A stretch of 64,000 bases of DNA from NCBI GenBank assembly GCA_016791475.1, contig JAEUWI010000007.1, positions 115,063 through 179,062 on the forward strand, in the 5' to 3' direction. The position numbers and the translations under genes are program-made. The notes beneath the pieces are model-generated. The model made no database searches. It was not told the DNA's origin and saw only the letters and a program-made list of their open reading frames with translations. Origin of the DNA: Candidatus Hydrogenedentota bacterium. GTDB taxonomy: Bacteria; Hydrogenedentota; Hydrogenedentia; Hydrogenedentales; JAEUWI01. This document shows, in pieces, positions 16,129 to 25,314 of this stretch (the stretch's first letter is position 1; each line of letters opens with the position of its first letter).

Positions 16129-17033
16129 CGCGAAAACCCGTGTCCAACATCGCCGCATCAATCCGACAGCGGCTTTTGAACCACGCCCATGGCTCTGGAC
16201 GTCCGTTCAACGAGGTGCTCCAATATTACGCACTGGAACGCTTTCTCTACAGGCTGGCGGAGTCCAGCGAAGGGGAGCTATTCGTTCTCAAGGGAGCGAT
16301 GATGTTGCGCGCGCGCAACGCGCCGGACGCTCGGCCTACGATGGACATCGACCTTCTTGGAATGACACCCAACGACACAGCAAGTTTGTTGGCGCGATTT
16401 GAAGCGGTATTGCGACTCGCCGTCCTGGACGATGGATTGCACTTTGACCCCAGTACGCTGCGTTCGGAGGGTATCACGAAGGAGATGGGCTACGACGGCG
16501 TCCGACTTCGTTTTCGAGGGGTCCTGGACACCGCCCGTGTTTCTCTACAAGTCGATATCGGTTTCGGCGACATCGTATACCCGCCCCCTGAGCGCCATAC
16601 GATGCCCACGGTCCTCGATCAACCCGCTCCCGACCTTCTCTGTTACAGCCTGGAAAGTGCAATTGCCGAAAAACTCGAAGCGGCGGTCAAACTTGGGCAA
16701 CTGAACAGCCGCATTAAAGATTTCTACGATATCTGGCTACTCTCTTCCAACTTTGATTTTCGCGGCGATGAACTTGCGGAAGCAATTCGGAGAACTTTCC
16801 AGAATCGAAAGACCGCGCTGGAGCGCGATCTCGAAGCTTTCGGTTCGGAATTCTGCATGGCAAAATCCCAACAGTGGACGGCATTCAAGAGGCGTCTGCA
16901 CGATCCCAATGTGCCTGAGCGACTGGAAGACGCCATGAGGCTGAACGAGCGCTTTCTCGGTCCGGTGTTGGACGGCCTACTTGGTGACATGCCGATGCCC
17001 TTAGTCTGGCGGGCATCTGGTCCATGGATTTAG
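16125..17033 (+). CDS. AbiEii-family nucleotidyltransferase toxin
   Basis: A 302-residue protein of the AbiEii/AbiGii (DUF1814) family. The nucleotidyltransferase core includes LKGAMMLRAR, then TMDIDLLG, where the Asp-x-Asp would bind metal. IKDFYDIW further on is a family signature. It transfers nucleotides to an RNA or protein target and is reversibly toxic, limiting phage growth or acting in growth control. The gene is coupled to its antitoxin. It ends just before the convergent zinc-ribbon gene. Confidence 0.87.
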   Translation: MTRKPVSNIAASIRQRLLNHAHGSGRPFNEVLQYYALERFLYRLAESSEGELFVLKGAMMLRARNAPDARPTMDIDLLGMTPNDTASLLARFEAVLRLAVLDDGLHFDPSTLRSEGITKEMGYDGVRLRFRGVLDTARVSLQVDIGFGDIVYPPPERHTMPTVLDQPAPDLLCYSLESAIAEKLEAAVKLGQLNSRIKDFYDIWLLSSNFDFRGDELAEAIRRTFQNRKTALERDLEAFGSEFCMAKSQQWTAFKRRLHDPNVPERLEDAMRLNERFLGPVLDGLLGDMPMPLVWRASGPWI

Positions 17034-17037
17034 TGCC

Positions 17038-17379
17038 TTACATGACCTGACTCAGCAGGCTGAAGTGCTCGTAGAGGATAGCGCAGAGTTTGTAGGCGGT
17101 GTAGAAAGTAAAGGCGCTGTAGACCACGATGATTGCGGCCAGGATGGCCTTGGTCGTAGCGTTCATGCGCCGTGAGCGCCACACCAGGGCCAGGGCAAAG
17201 GGGCCCAGGACGGTGAGTGCGAGCACGAGAATCCAGACGGGGTGGTAGTAGAAGGCCTCGGTCGTCTGCTGGCGCGCGCCGCAGAAGCGGCAAAAGGCGT
17301 CGGCCGGGCTGATGACTTCGCGGCACTTGGCGCAGCGCACGGCGATGGGCGGCGGCGCGACCGGGTTGGGCGTATTCAT
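17038..17379 (-). CDS. Small zinc-ribbon membrane protein
   Basis: A 113-residue protein. The N-terminal ribbon has CAKC and CRFC pairs (residues 16-19 and 30-33), followed by two hydrophobic segments (about 48-66 and 77-97). The ribbon should face the cytoplasm and bind one zinc. It lies 37 nt downstream of the DUF1080 gene on the same strand and may be co-transcribed. Function unknown. Confidence 0.75.
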   Translation of the reverse strand: MNTPNPVAPPPIAVRCAKCREVISPADAFCRFCGARQQTTEAFYYHPVWILVLALTVLGPFALALVWRSRRMNATTKAILAAIIVVYSAFTFYTAYKLCAILYEHFSLLSQVM

Positions 17380-17416
17380 AGGGGCTTTCTGCGGCGTTGT
17401 TTCACGCCGCGCTTTG

Positions 17417-18490
17417 TTACAGCTTCTTCTCGAAATCCGGTTCGATCCCGACGCGGAAATTCACGCCCGTGACCGCGCCTTTGTCATCCCGCACGAAGGC
17501 GAGGGTGCCGTCGAAGGTCGGGAAGACGAACTCGGTTTCAGACTGGGGAATGAGGGGCCATTCCTGCTTGTCGCGGATGGCGGCGAGGAGGTGATCGCCT
17601 TCGCGGCGAATCACGATGAAGGGTACTTCCTTCTTTTCGTCATCGGGTTCGATCGTTTCGTAGGCGCCGACAAAGCGGTCGAGCTGCTCCGGGCTGAGCT
17701 GGACCTTCGCCTCGGGTGTCTTCATTTTGATTTTCTTCAAGTGCTCACGCTGGGGCAGGGGGCGGATCCATATGTTGCGAAAGCGTACGGGGCTGTCGTG
17801 ATCCTGGAGCTTGAGGGACATGGCGTCGGCGTGAACTTCGTAGGGCTTTTGCTGGAGCCAGCCGGTGGGGCCGGTGAGAGTGACGTTGTCCTGCACGAGA
17901 ACGCCGTTGAGGAAGGCGGTGATGCGCGCCGGACGTCTCACGGTGCCGTCCTTCTTGAAGCGGGGCGCGTGAAAGACGATGTCGTAGGTCTGCCATTCGC
18001 CGGGTTTGCGCGTGGCGTTGACCTGGGGCGGATACTGGGCATAGATCGAGCCGGCGTAGCCGTCGGAATAGGTGCGGCTCTCGTAAGAATCGAGGACCTG
18101 GATCTCGTATTTCTCCATGAAGAATATGCCGCTGTTGCCTCTGTCCTGATCAATCTTGCCGGCGGGATCGGCGGGCGAGGCCCACTCGATGTGGAGCTGG
18201 CAGTCGCCGAAGGTCTGCTTTGTGAAGATGTCGTCCGCACCCGCCACAGTCTCCAGGTAGCCATCGGAAACCTTCCACGCCGCAGGCCCGCCCTCTTTGG
18301 TGCGCCACGCATCGAGGTTCGTCCCGTCGAAGAGGACGATAGCGTCGGCGGGAGGAGAACCGTTTTGTCCCGGCGTGACGACGGGCGCTACGGCGCGCTC
18401 CATGTCGTGAATCCGATAGCCGGAATTCGTCTGGGCCTGGGCGCAAAGCGTCGCTACGGTTATCATCATGAGGAGGACTGTGCTGCGCAT
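17417..18490 (-). CDS. Secreted DUF1080 (3-keto-disaccharide hydrolase-like) protein with a C-terminal extension
   Basis: A 357-residue protein with a signal peptide (MRSTVLLMMITVATLCAQA). The DUF1080 LamG-like sandwich runs from about residue 48 (IVLFDGTNLDAW) to 250 (VRFRNIWIRPL), including RGNSGIFFMEKYEIQVLDSY. This domain is very abundant in Planctomycetes-like genomes and includes 3-keto-glycoside hydrolases. The last 100 residues, with LSPEQLDRFVGAYE, look like a DUF3471-type beta module, an unusual addition. Confidence 0.87.
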   Translation of the reverse strand: MRSTVLLMMITVATLCAQAQTNSGYRIHDMERAVAPVVTPGQNGSPPADAIVLFDGTNLDAWRTKEGGPAAWKVSDGYLETVAGADDIFTKQTFGDCQLHIEWASPADPAGKIDQDRGNSGIFFMEKYEIQVLDSYESRTYSDGYAGSIYAQYPPQVNATRKPGEWQTYDIVFHAPRFKKDGTVRRPARITAFLNGVLVQDNVTLTGPTGWLQQKPYEVHADAMSLKLQDHDSPVRFRNIWIRPLPQREHLKKIKMKTPEAKVQLSPEQLDRFVGAYETIEPDDEKKEVPFIVIRREGDHLLAAIRDKQEWPLIPQSETEFVFPTFDGTLAFVRDDKGAVTGVNFRVGIEPDFEKKL

Positions 18491-18590
18491 GGGGTTTCTC
18501 CGATTTTCAGGGGACTTCGTATTAAACGGGCGGCGCTACTATAACACGGTCAAAACAAAAACGACGAAGCAGCGCCCCAGGGGGACAAGT

Positions 18591-20033
18591 TCATTGCTTC
18601 ACGGTATAGCGAATGTCGTCCAGATACACCACCTGGCCATTGCCATCGATCCATGGCGTGACGAAGCCGAAGCGGTTGAAGGTTGCGGCGGCGATGTCAT
18701 CCGGTAGCACCGGCAGTGTTGCGGACTTGTCGTCGAAGGTCAAGGTCAACGTCCCTTCGCCGCCCTTTTCCGACGACGGCGCGTATTCAAGCGCCCAGTG
18801 GTGGACCTCACCATCGGGGTAGATGCGGGGAAGGCCCTGCGCGCGATCGGCGAATTGGCTGTCTTCGAGTGCGCGGTAGCACGGGTAGGCGTAGAAACCT
18901 TCGCTGGAGGGGCCTTCGATGCTGAAGCCGAGAAAGTGCTGGGGCAATCCCTGGTTCTGGGCTTCGTTCACGCGGAGGCTTTTCTCGCCGTGGTAAAAAC
19001 CGAAGAGGGTCGAACTGTCGGTGACGCCGCGCCGCAGCGTGATGGTGCCTGAGGCGTGGAGGGGCTTGTCCAGTGTGAGCGACTCTGTGCGCGCGCCATA
19101 GGCCGCGAGGCGCTGGGCTTCGCGGCAATCGCCCCGAAAAAAGAGCCCACCGAATTCGCCGGCGGATGTGCCGCCCGCGAAGCGGGTGGCGCTGTGGCCG
19201 AAGTCGAAACGCGGGCGAATGTCGATCGACCGATAGGAGACTCTGTTGTCGCGCCCTTCCCATTGCGGGTCTTTCGCAAGGTTTACCTTCACACCGTTGA
19301 CCTTGAGGTCGTTCATGTAAATCTCACCATGGCCGTCCACGTGCTTGATTACGTTGAGCAGGCCGAAGCGATCAAAGGTTCCGCCATCGGCGCGGTGCTC
19401 TGGTGTGACCGCGCATATGGCCTCGATACCACTGAACGTAATCGTAATCTCGCCGCCTCCGTCGCTCGCCGGTTCGTAGCGAATCGACCACGGGTACGTG
19501 CCGTTTGTAGGAATCTCCACAGGGTGATTCCGATCGGTCTCCTTGTCATAGCGCCCGATAATGCCCGCGCCCGCGCGCCATTTCGACGTGAGGTACTCCG
19601 AATGCACGTGCATCGTTTCGCCGCGACCGTTGATGCGGAAGGCCACGGTGTTGGGCGTGCGCCACTCGTTCAACGTGGTCGAATTGAAAAAGCCGAGGAG
19701 CAGGTTGCCGCCGCCTTCCTTCACGGTGAGCATGCCCGAGGCTGAGAAGGTATCATCAAAGGTGAGGGTCCCGATGGGCATGGCGTAGTAGGCGGGGCGC
19801 GCGTCGGGCGTGATGCGGCCGCCGATGACCCCCTTCACGCCCGCGAGCTCGATGTCGGGCGCATAGCCGAAGTCCTGGGTGATTTCCCGGGGCTCGAAGT
19901 GGGTGGAGCGGTTGTTGATGCTCTCCCAGCCGGGGTCGCTGTCGAAGGTTTCGAGGTGTTCTTCAGAATTCACCGTGGCGCTGAATGAGACGAGTAGCGC
20001 GACCACAGCGACGAATCGGTATACGGGTTTCAT
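18591..20033 (-). CDS. Secreted two-domain beta-sandwich protein of unknown function
   Basis: A 480-residue protein from the ATG at 20033, which follows GGAGGT and starts a signal peptide (MKPVYRFVAVVALLVSFSATVNS). The longer frame to 20165 runs into repeat DNA. The mature part has two similar halves: each has an IRPRFDFG/PDIEL-type start, a GFFNSTTLNEWR or GFYHGEKSLRVNE segment, and a closing FNRFG...DGNGQVVYLDDI or FDRFG...DGHGEIYMNDL segment. It is thus an internal duplication, probably LamG-like. No catalytic residues recognised. Confidence 0.75.
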   Translation of the reverse strand: MKPVYRFVAVVALLVSFSATVNSEEHLETFDSDPGWESINNRSTHFEPREITQDFGYAPDIELAGVKGVIGGRITPDARPAYYAMPIGTLTFDDTFSASGMLTVKEGGGNLLLGFFNSTTLNEWRTPNTVAFRINGRGETMHVHSEYLTSKWRAGAGIIGRYDKETDRNHPVEIPTNGTYPWSIRYEPASDGGGEITITFSGIEAICAVTPEHRADGGTFDRFGLLNVIKHVDGHGEIYMNDLKVNGVKVNLAKDPQWEGRDNRVSYRSIDIRPRFDFGHSATRFAGGTSAGEFGGLFFRGDCREAQRLAAYGARTESLTLDKPLHASGTITLRRGVTDSSTLFGFYHGEKSLRVNEAQNQGLPQHFLGFSIEGPSSEGFYAYPCYRALEDSQFADRAQGLPRIYPDGEVHHWALEYAPSSEKGGEGTLTLTFDDKSATLPVLPDDIAAATFNRFGFVTPWIDGNGQVVYLDDIRYTVKQ

Positions 20034-20104
20034 GACGTTGCAGACCTCCAATTGATTGACCACGGGATTTCGAGGAACAGCCGTTGGGCGCAACCAAATT
20101 ATTT

Positions 20105-20254
20105 GGACCACAGAGACACGGAGGCGCGGAGAGAAAAGAGTACAGAGGCACATGTGCCGAGTCACGGTCCGCTTACATCCGAGAAGGTCTCTCCATTTTT
20201 TCTCTCTTGTGTGACTTCTCCGCGTCTCTGTGTACTCCGTGGTCGATTCTTATT
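20105..20254. repeat. Imperfect inverted repeat of the 'ccacagagacacggag' type
   Basis: The left arm begins gaccacagagacacggaggc (from 20106). The right arm near 20218-20254 is its imperfect reverse complement, ending ctccgtggtc. AT-rich, TTTTTTCTCTC-type DNA lies between them. This kind of intergenic sequence recurs in many Planctomycetes/Verrucomicrobia-like genomes. It carries no gene and occupies part of the 375-nt gap between two minus-strand genes. Confidence 0.6.
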
Positions 20255-20345
20255 TGCTGACCACGGACAGCACGGAATTTCACTGAAATCGATACGCACC
20301 CTGACAATTGATTCCGTTCCGAGCCTGGAAGTTCCAATTCCCAAG

Positions 20346-20382
20346 AACGAAAAAGCCCCGCGCCGGTGTTTCGGCGCGGGGC
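20346..20382 (-). terminator. Rho-independent terminator of the heme-binding protein gene
   Basis: A perfect 10-bp stem, gccccgcgcc (20355-20364) and ggcgcggggc (20373-20382). On the minus strand it is followed by TTTTTCG. It lies 27 nt beyond the stop of the large dehydrogenase-cytochrome gene. Confidence 0.85.
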
Positions 20383-20408
20383 CTGGTGCGGTGGTTATTG
20401 GGTGTCGC

Positions 20409-23400
20409 CTACTTGAACACGTTCGCGTCGGGGTTCCCGCGGGACATCAAATAGGCCAGCAGGTCCAGGAGTTCGTCCTCGTTCATGAAATTGGCCAGAT
20501 CCTGGGGCATCTGGGAGAGTCGTGAACGCTCAATGCTGGCCACGTCTTTCGTCTTCACCAGGATGGGTTCCACCTTGATGTCGGAAGTCCAAATCTGGAT
20601 TTCGCCCTCTTCTTTGGCGCCGGAGTGGTCGATGACGATACCCTGATACTCCGTGCCGTCTTCCAGGGTCACGATCGAGGAACCGTACTGGTCGGAGATG
20701 ACCTTGTTCGGATCGATGATCGCTTCCAGGAGGTCCGTGGTGGAGAACTTGTTCGCCACGGTGGAGAGATCGGGGCCCACTGCGCCGCCGGCCCCGTCGA
20801 AGCGGTGGCAGACGGAACAACCGACCGCGTAGAAGTTGTTGCGGCCTTTCTCGAAGTTGCGCTTGCTCAGGCCACGCTTTTTCACGGCGGCCACGGCGCT
20901 CTCCAGCGTCCAGGGTGTCGCGGCCGGCTCGGGAACGCGGATCTCGAAGTCGGGCAGGGGCTGGAGGCTCTTGCCGGTGATCGCGGCGAGGGCGGTGCGC
21001 TCTTCGTCGGTGCACGTGGTGAGGGCATCGTCGCGGATGTTCGAGAGGAAGCCCGGGAAGCTCGCGCCGCCGGGGAACTGGGATGCGTCGTTGATAAAAG
21101 TGAAATAGGCCTCGCGCTGAGGCAGGGTCCAGCCGTGGCGCGCGTTGCGCAGAATGAAAGCGTAGCCAATGCTGCGGGTCGGTGGGTGGTTGTCCAGCAT
21201 CTTCTGGATCGTGCCGCCGTAGCCCTGGTTGCGCTTGAGCAGTTCGGCCCAGTCGGGGATGGGGTCGGGCCGCTTATCGGCGACGAGCGCCATGCCCTTC
21301 TCCACGATGCCGGGGGCGTCGAGGTAGACCAGCATCTGAAGCAATTCGGAATTCATGTGGTCGGTGCCGGCGGGCAGCAGCGGGTTAAGCTGGGCCACGG
21401 CCGTGTCGATGAAGGACTGATCCGGGCGGCCCATGCGGATGAAGCAGAGGGCGTAGGCGCGGAGCAGGCCCAGCGCGGGCGTCTCGTCCATCTTCGCCAG
21501 GTCAAAGCGCGCCAGGGCTTCGAGTAACTGGGGCTGCACATCGGGGGCACCCTGGCGGGCCAGCGCGATCAAGGCGACGGCGGCGGCCTGCGGATCTTTT
21601 TCGTTCAGCGCGCGTTCCTGCCATTCAGCAACCGGCTGATTTTCCACGGCGATTCGGGCGGCGTAGCGAAGGAAGCGATCCTTGCTTCCCAGGAAGGGCC
21701 AGGCGGTCTCGACCGCAGCCGCATCCTGCTTGCCGTGGAACGCTTCGAGGGCATGGCGTTGTGCGCGCGCCTCAATGGTGTCCTTCGACTCCTGACGTTT
21801 CGCCGACTGGGTCGACTCGGTGCCGTCATAGTACACGCGGTAGAGGGCCGACTGGGTGCCGCGCCCGCCCACGGTGAAATAGAAGGCGCCATCGTTGCCG
21901 ATAACGACATCGGTTACCGCGAGGGGCGATCCGGAGATGAACTCTTCCTTCTGCCCGACATAGCTGGCGCCTTCAGGCGTCATGTGGATGGCGTAAATCG
22001 TGCCGAAGGTCCAGTCGAGGATGTAAAAAGCCTGCTGATATCTGGCGGGGAACTTTGTGCCCGTGCCGAAGGTAACGCCGGTGGGGCAGCCGGGGCCGAT
22101 ATCGACCACGGGGGGGAGGCTGTCTTCATAGTAGGCCGGCCACTTGCCCGTGCCGCTGCGCCAGCCGTATTCGCTGCCGCTGACCGCGTGGTTCACGCGG
22201 GTGGGGCGGTACCAGGGGCTGCCGAAGTCCCATTCCATGTCCGCGTCGTAGGTAAACATTTCGCCTTCCGTATTGAGGGCGATGTCGTATTCATTGCGGT
22301 AGCCGCTGCTGACCACTTCCCAGCTCTTGCCATCGGGCGTCACCTTGCAGATCCAGCCACCCGGCGCCATGCGCCCCACGGCGTGACCGTTGGCGTCCCA
22401 CTGGCGGGGGAGAAGGTGGTCTTCGCCCCAGTTCCGGGGCAGGCGGCTGCCGGAGATTTCGGGCAAGTCCGTGTGGTTGCCCGCCGCGATGTAGAGGTTC
22501 TTGCCGTCTTCCGTGAGGATGGTGGCGTGGGGGCCGTGTTCACCGCCGCCGGGCACGGGAGAAAGCTGCTCGGAAACATCGAGCTGGCCGTCGCCATTGC
22601 TGTCGGTAACGCGATAAAGACCACTCTTACTGCCACTGTTTACGTGGACATAGAGGCTGTCAAAGGCCCAGAGCATGCCCTGCGCCGAGGATATGGGCGC
22701 GGGTACGGAGGTGACCACGGTCTCGCTCTCCGGATCGCCGAGTGTCGCCGGTTTCACATGGAAGAGGCCGGCGTCGTCCTGATCGGAGACGAAAAAGCCG
22801 CCGTCGGGCGCGTTGGTCATGGAGACCCACGAACCCTGCTGCGCCTTGGGCACGGTGTAGAGCAGTTCCGCCTTAAAGCCGGGCAGCAGGTTGAGATCGC
22901 TCACCGCCTGGGCCTTCGGGGCCGCACCCGTGTCCATTGATTCGGCCTGGGCCAGGGTTTCCAGGTTGACCTTGCCGCTCCAGGGGATACCGGGCGCTCC
23001 CACGGCGCCGATCACCTTCGGGGCGCCCCAGGTTGAGGCGTCGAAGCCGGGCTTGTTCCAGCCATCGGTCATCTGGGCGGAGGCTTTCCAGCTACCGTCG
23101 GTCGTTACAATGACTTCCTTACCGTCCTCCATGGTCATGGTAAGGCGGGCGAAGACCCCGGCGCTGCCCTCGGAATTCACACCAAGTGCGGAAAGGACGT
23201 TCTTGCCGGGCTGGAGGCTGCCTTTGACCGGGGCCATGGTAACCGTGCCCCAATCGTTGTTTTGCACGACCTTAACGCCATTGACAAAAACTCGGACTTC
23301 ATTGTCGCCCGCGCCGGACACCACGGCGGACTTCACCGTGCCCTCCAAATCGAACTCCGTGCGGAAATAGGCCTGCTGCCCGTCCGCTTCGATGTCCAGC

Positions 23401-23483
23401 CAAATCCATTGGGGCGTGGTGTCCGCCCACGCGGCATGGGGGAGGGCCGCCAGCGCCATAAATGCCAGTAAAACCAATCGCAT
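20409..23483 (-). CDS. PVC-type membrane-bound dehydrogenase / heme-binding domain protein
   Basis: A secreted protein of 1024 residues from the ATG at 23483, where a signal peptide starts (MRLVLLAFMALAALPHAAWA). In order: a galactose-binding-like domain (about 25-150), a sorbosone/glucose-dehydrogenase-like propeller (about 195-590), HEAT-like helices (about 600-850), and a terminal c-type cytochrome domain with CSVCH and later SRLSQMPQDL as methionine-ligand region. This is the Pirellula/Verrucomicrobium-type layout, which links periplasmic sugar oxidation to electron transfer. A strong terminator follows. Confidence 0.88.
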   Translation of the reverse strand: MRLVLLAFMALAALPHAAWADTTPQWIWLDIEADGQQAYFRTEFDLEGTVKSAVVSGAGDNEVRVFVNGVKVVQNNDWGTVTMAPVKGSLQPGKNVLSALGVNSEGSAGVFARLTMTMEDGKEVIVTTDGSWKASAQMTDGWNKPGFDASTWGAPKVIGAVGAPGIPWSGKVNLETLAQAESMDTGAAPKAQAVSDLNLLPGFKAELLYTVPKAQQGSWVSMTNAPDGGFFVSDQDDAGLFHVKPATLGDPESETVVTSVPAPISSAQGMLWAFDSLYVHVNSGSKSGLYRVTDSNGDGQLDVSEQLSPVPGGGEHGPHATILTEDGKNLYIAAGNHTDLPEISGSRLPRNWGEDHLLPRQWDANGHAVGRMAPGGWICKVTPDGKSWEVVSSGYRNEYDIALNTEGEMFTYDADMEWDFGSPWYRPTRVNHAVSGSEYGWRSGTGKWPAYYEDSLPPVVDIGPGCPTGVTFGTGTKFPARYQQAFYILDWTFGTIYAIHMTPEGASYVGQKEEFISGSPLAVTDVVIGNDGAFYFTVGGRGTQSALYRVYYDGTESTQSAKRQESKDTIEARAQRHALEAFHGKQDAAAVETAWPFLGSKDRFLRYAARIAVENQPVAEWQERALNEKDPQAAAVALIALARQGAPDVQPQLLEALARFDLAKMDETPALGLLRAYALCFIRMGRPDQSFIDTAVAQLNPLLPAGTDHMNSELLQMLVYLDAPGIVEKGMALVADKRPDPIPDWAELLKRNQGYGGTIQKMLDNHPPTRSIGYAFILRNARHGWTLPQREAYFTFINDASQFPGGASFPGFLSNIRDDALTTCTDEERTALAAITGKSLQPLPDFEIRVPEPAATPWTLESAVAAVKKRGLSKRNFEKGRNNFYAVGCSVCHRFDGAGGAVGPDLSTVANKFSTTDLLEAIIDPNKVISDQYGSSIVTLEDGTEYQGIVIDHSGAKEEGEIQIWTSDIKVEPILVKTKDVASIERSRLSQMPQDLANFMNEDELLDLLAYLMSRGNPDANVFK

Positions 23484-23662
23484 AAAATTGAAAACTCCAG
23501 TAAGTAAGGTAAGACACGCCGGACCACAGCCATGTTTCCGGGGGATGCTCACCAGCCAGTGCCAAAAGGGCAAGCCGTAATACTGCCATAAGGGGCCGCG
23601 TTGATAAAAGTCGAGTCCTGCAGGCTTCCTGTGCCAGTATTCAGACCAGGCTGGAGGCCACT

Positions 23663-25204
23663 ATGTGTCGAAAAGATTTATTTCTGGGGTTGATCGTGCT
23701 CTTCGCATGCGTCGCTCCCGCGGTCCCCGCGGAGACCTTGCTCTTCGTCGACGACTACCACGTTCTCTATCGAGCGGGCACGGTACGGGTGCCCCATTAC
23801 CCTGTGCGCTGCGCAGATAATCCCGTTATTCCCGACGCCAAGCCGTGGGAGGCGGCGATAGCATGGACTTCCGTACACCGGGATCCTGAGACGGGCAAAT
23901 ATCAGATCTGGTATCAAGCCTATGGCGGCACGGACACGCCGCAACCACAATGCGTTACCTGTTACGCGGAATCCGAGGACGGAATTCACTTTGAGCGGCC
24001 CGACCTCGGGCTTTTTAATTACGGAGATATCCAGCAAACGAACATTGTCATGGTCGGCAATGGCGGTCATTCGTTGCGCTATGGAAATGCCGTAATCGTC
24101 GACCCGCGAGACCCGGATCCCACACGGCGATACAAAATGGCCTATTTCGACTTTGCGAAAGATGGCGTGGTGGAAATGCCTGGACTGCATGTGGCCTTCT
24201 CGGGCGATGGCATTCACTGGCGCAAACCGGACGTTCCGATGCCCGTACTTCCCGTGGCTTACGGCAAATTGGAGCAGAAGTTGCCCTTTCCCGGTGAGCC
24301 GGGCCGCGCCTGGAGCATTCCCTTGTCCATGTCGGATGCGCTCGACGTGTTCTACGACCAGCCCCGGAACTGTTTTGCCATCTACGGGAAAATGTGGATC
24401 GACGGCCCGACCGGCAAGACGGCCTGGAAGCATGCCATGGGTCGGACAACGAGCGTTGACTTTGTTCAGTGGTCTACACCCGAGCTGGTGCTCGCGCCGG
24501 ATGACGAGGACGCGGCCCACGTGGAGTTTCATACGAGCCCGGTCTTCTATCATGCCGGGTGCTACTTCTCACTGGCGCAGATACTCAACCGGGCCGAAAA
24601 CGGCGGTGTAATCGATATCGAGTTGTTGTTGAGCCGCGACGGGCTGGACTGGAAGCGCCCATTTCGCGAGCACTTCTTTCTTCCGCGTTCCGATGGCAAG
24701 GGGTTTGACTCGGGATCAATCTTTACGAATTCGACTCCGGTCATTCTGGAGGATGAAATACGCTTCTATTATGGCGCCTACTCCATGGGTGCAACGAGCG
24801 CATCCGATGGCGAGCAGTTGAGTGGTGTAGGCATGGCGTCAATTTCCAGGGATCGTTTTGCTGGAATCAGACCCGTTTCAGTGAGCGATCAAGCCACGCT
24901 CAAAGAGCCCATCTTGAATACGGGCCAGATCACCCTGAAGCCCCTGGATTTCTCAAGGTATGGCGAACTTAGTTTGAATGCGGACGCGCGCGATGGCGAA
25001 GTCCGTGTGGAACTGCTCACCGACCGAGGTTATCGGGTCGCGGGCTTCACCGAGGAAGAAGCGATTCCCATGAAAAGTGACAGTCTTCGGCATGCAGTCG
25101 CCTGGCGGGACTTCACACTGGCCGATCTGGAAAAAGGAAAATACCTTGTGCGCATTCATCTGAAGAATGCCGAGGTATTCGCGCTCGATCTTCTTCCCCG
25201 CTGA
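23663..25204 (+). CDS. Secreted glycoside hydrolase family 32/43-like beta-propeller protein
   Basis: A 513-residue protein with a signal peptide (MCRKDLFLGLIVLFACVAPAVPA). The body has repeated propeller features: WTSVHRDPETGKYQIWYQAYGG, CYAESEDGIHFERPD and LHVAFSGDGIHWRKP. These 'S.DG.hW.kP' repeats are typical of five-bladed GH32/43/68-like proteins. The C-terminal 100 residues form a beta module. It is probably a secreted glycan-active or glycan-binding protein; I cannot assign catalytic acids with confidence. Confidence 0.75.
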   Translation: MCRKDLFLGLIVLFACVAPAVPAETLLFVDDYHVLYRAGTVRVPHYPVRCADNPVIPDAKPWEAAIAWTSVHRDPETGKYQIWYQAYGGTDTPQPQCVTCYAESEDGIHFERPDLGLFNYGDIQQTNIVMVGNGGHSLRYGNAVIVDPRDPDPTRRYKMAYFDFAKDGVVEMPGLHVAFSGDGIHWRKPDVPMPVLPVAYGKLEQKLPFPGEPGRAWSIPLSMSDALDVFYDQPRNCFAIYGKMWIDGPTGKTAWKHAMGRTTSVDFVQWSTPELVLAPDDEDAAHVEFHTSPVFYHAGCYFSLAQILNRAENGGVIDIELLLSRDGLDWKRPFREHFFLPRSDGKGFDSGSIFTNSTPVILEDEIRFYYGAYSMGATSASDGEQLSGVGMASISRDRFAGIRPVSVSDQATLKEPILNTGQITLKPLDFSRYGELSLNADARDGEVRVELLTDRGYRVAGFTEEEAIPMKSDSLRHAVAWRDFTLADLEKGKYLVRIHLKNAEVFALDLLPR

Positions 25205-25314
25205 GTTGCCATACAGAACACTTCCGGGATGTCGCCAAACTACCCGGCCCAGCCAACGAGTGAACCGGGCTCTCGCACAATGCGCTGTAACTCGCGGTAA
25301 TGACGGAGAATCTG

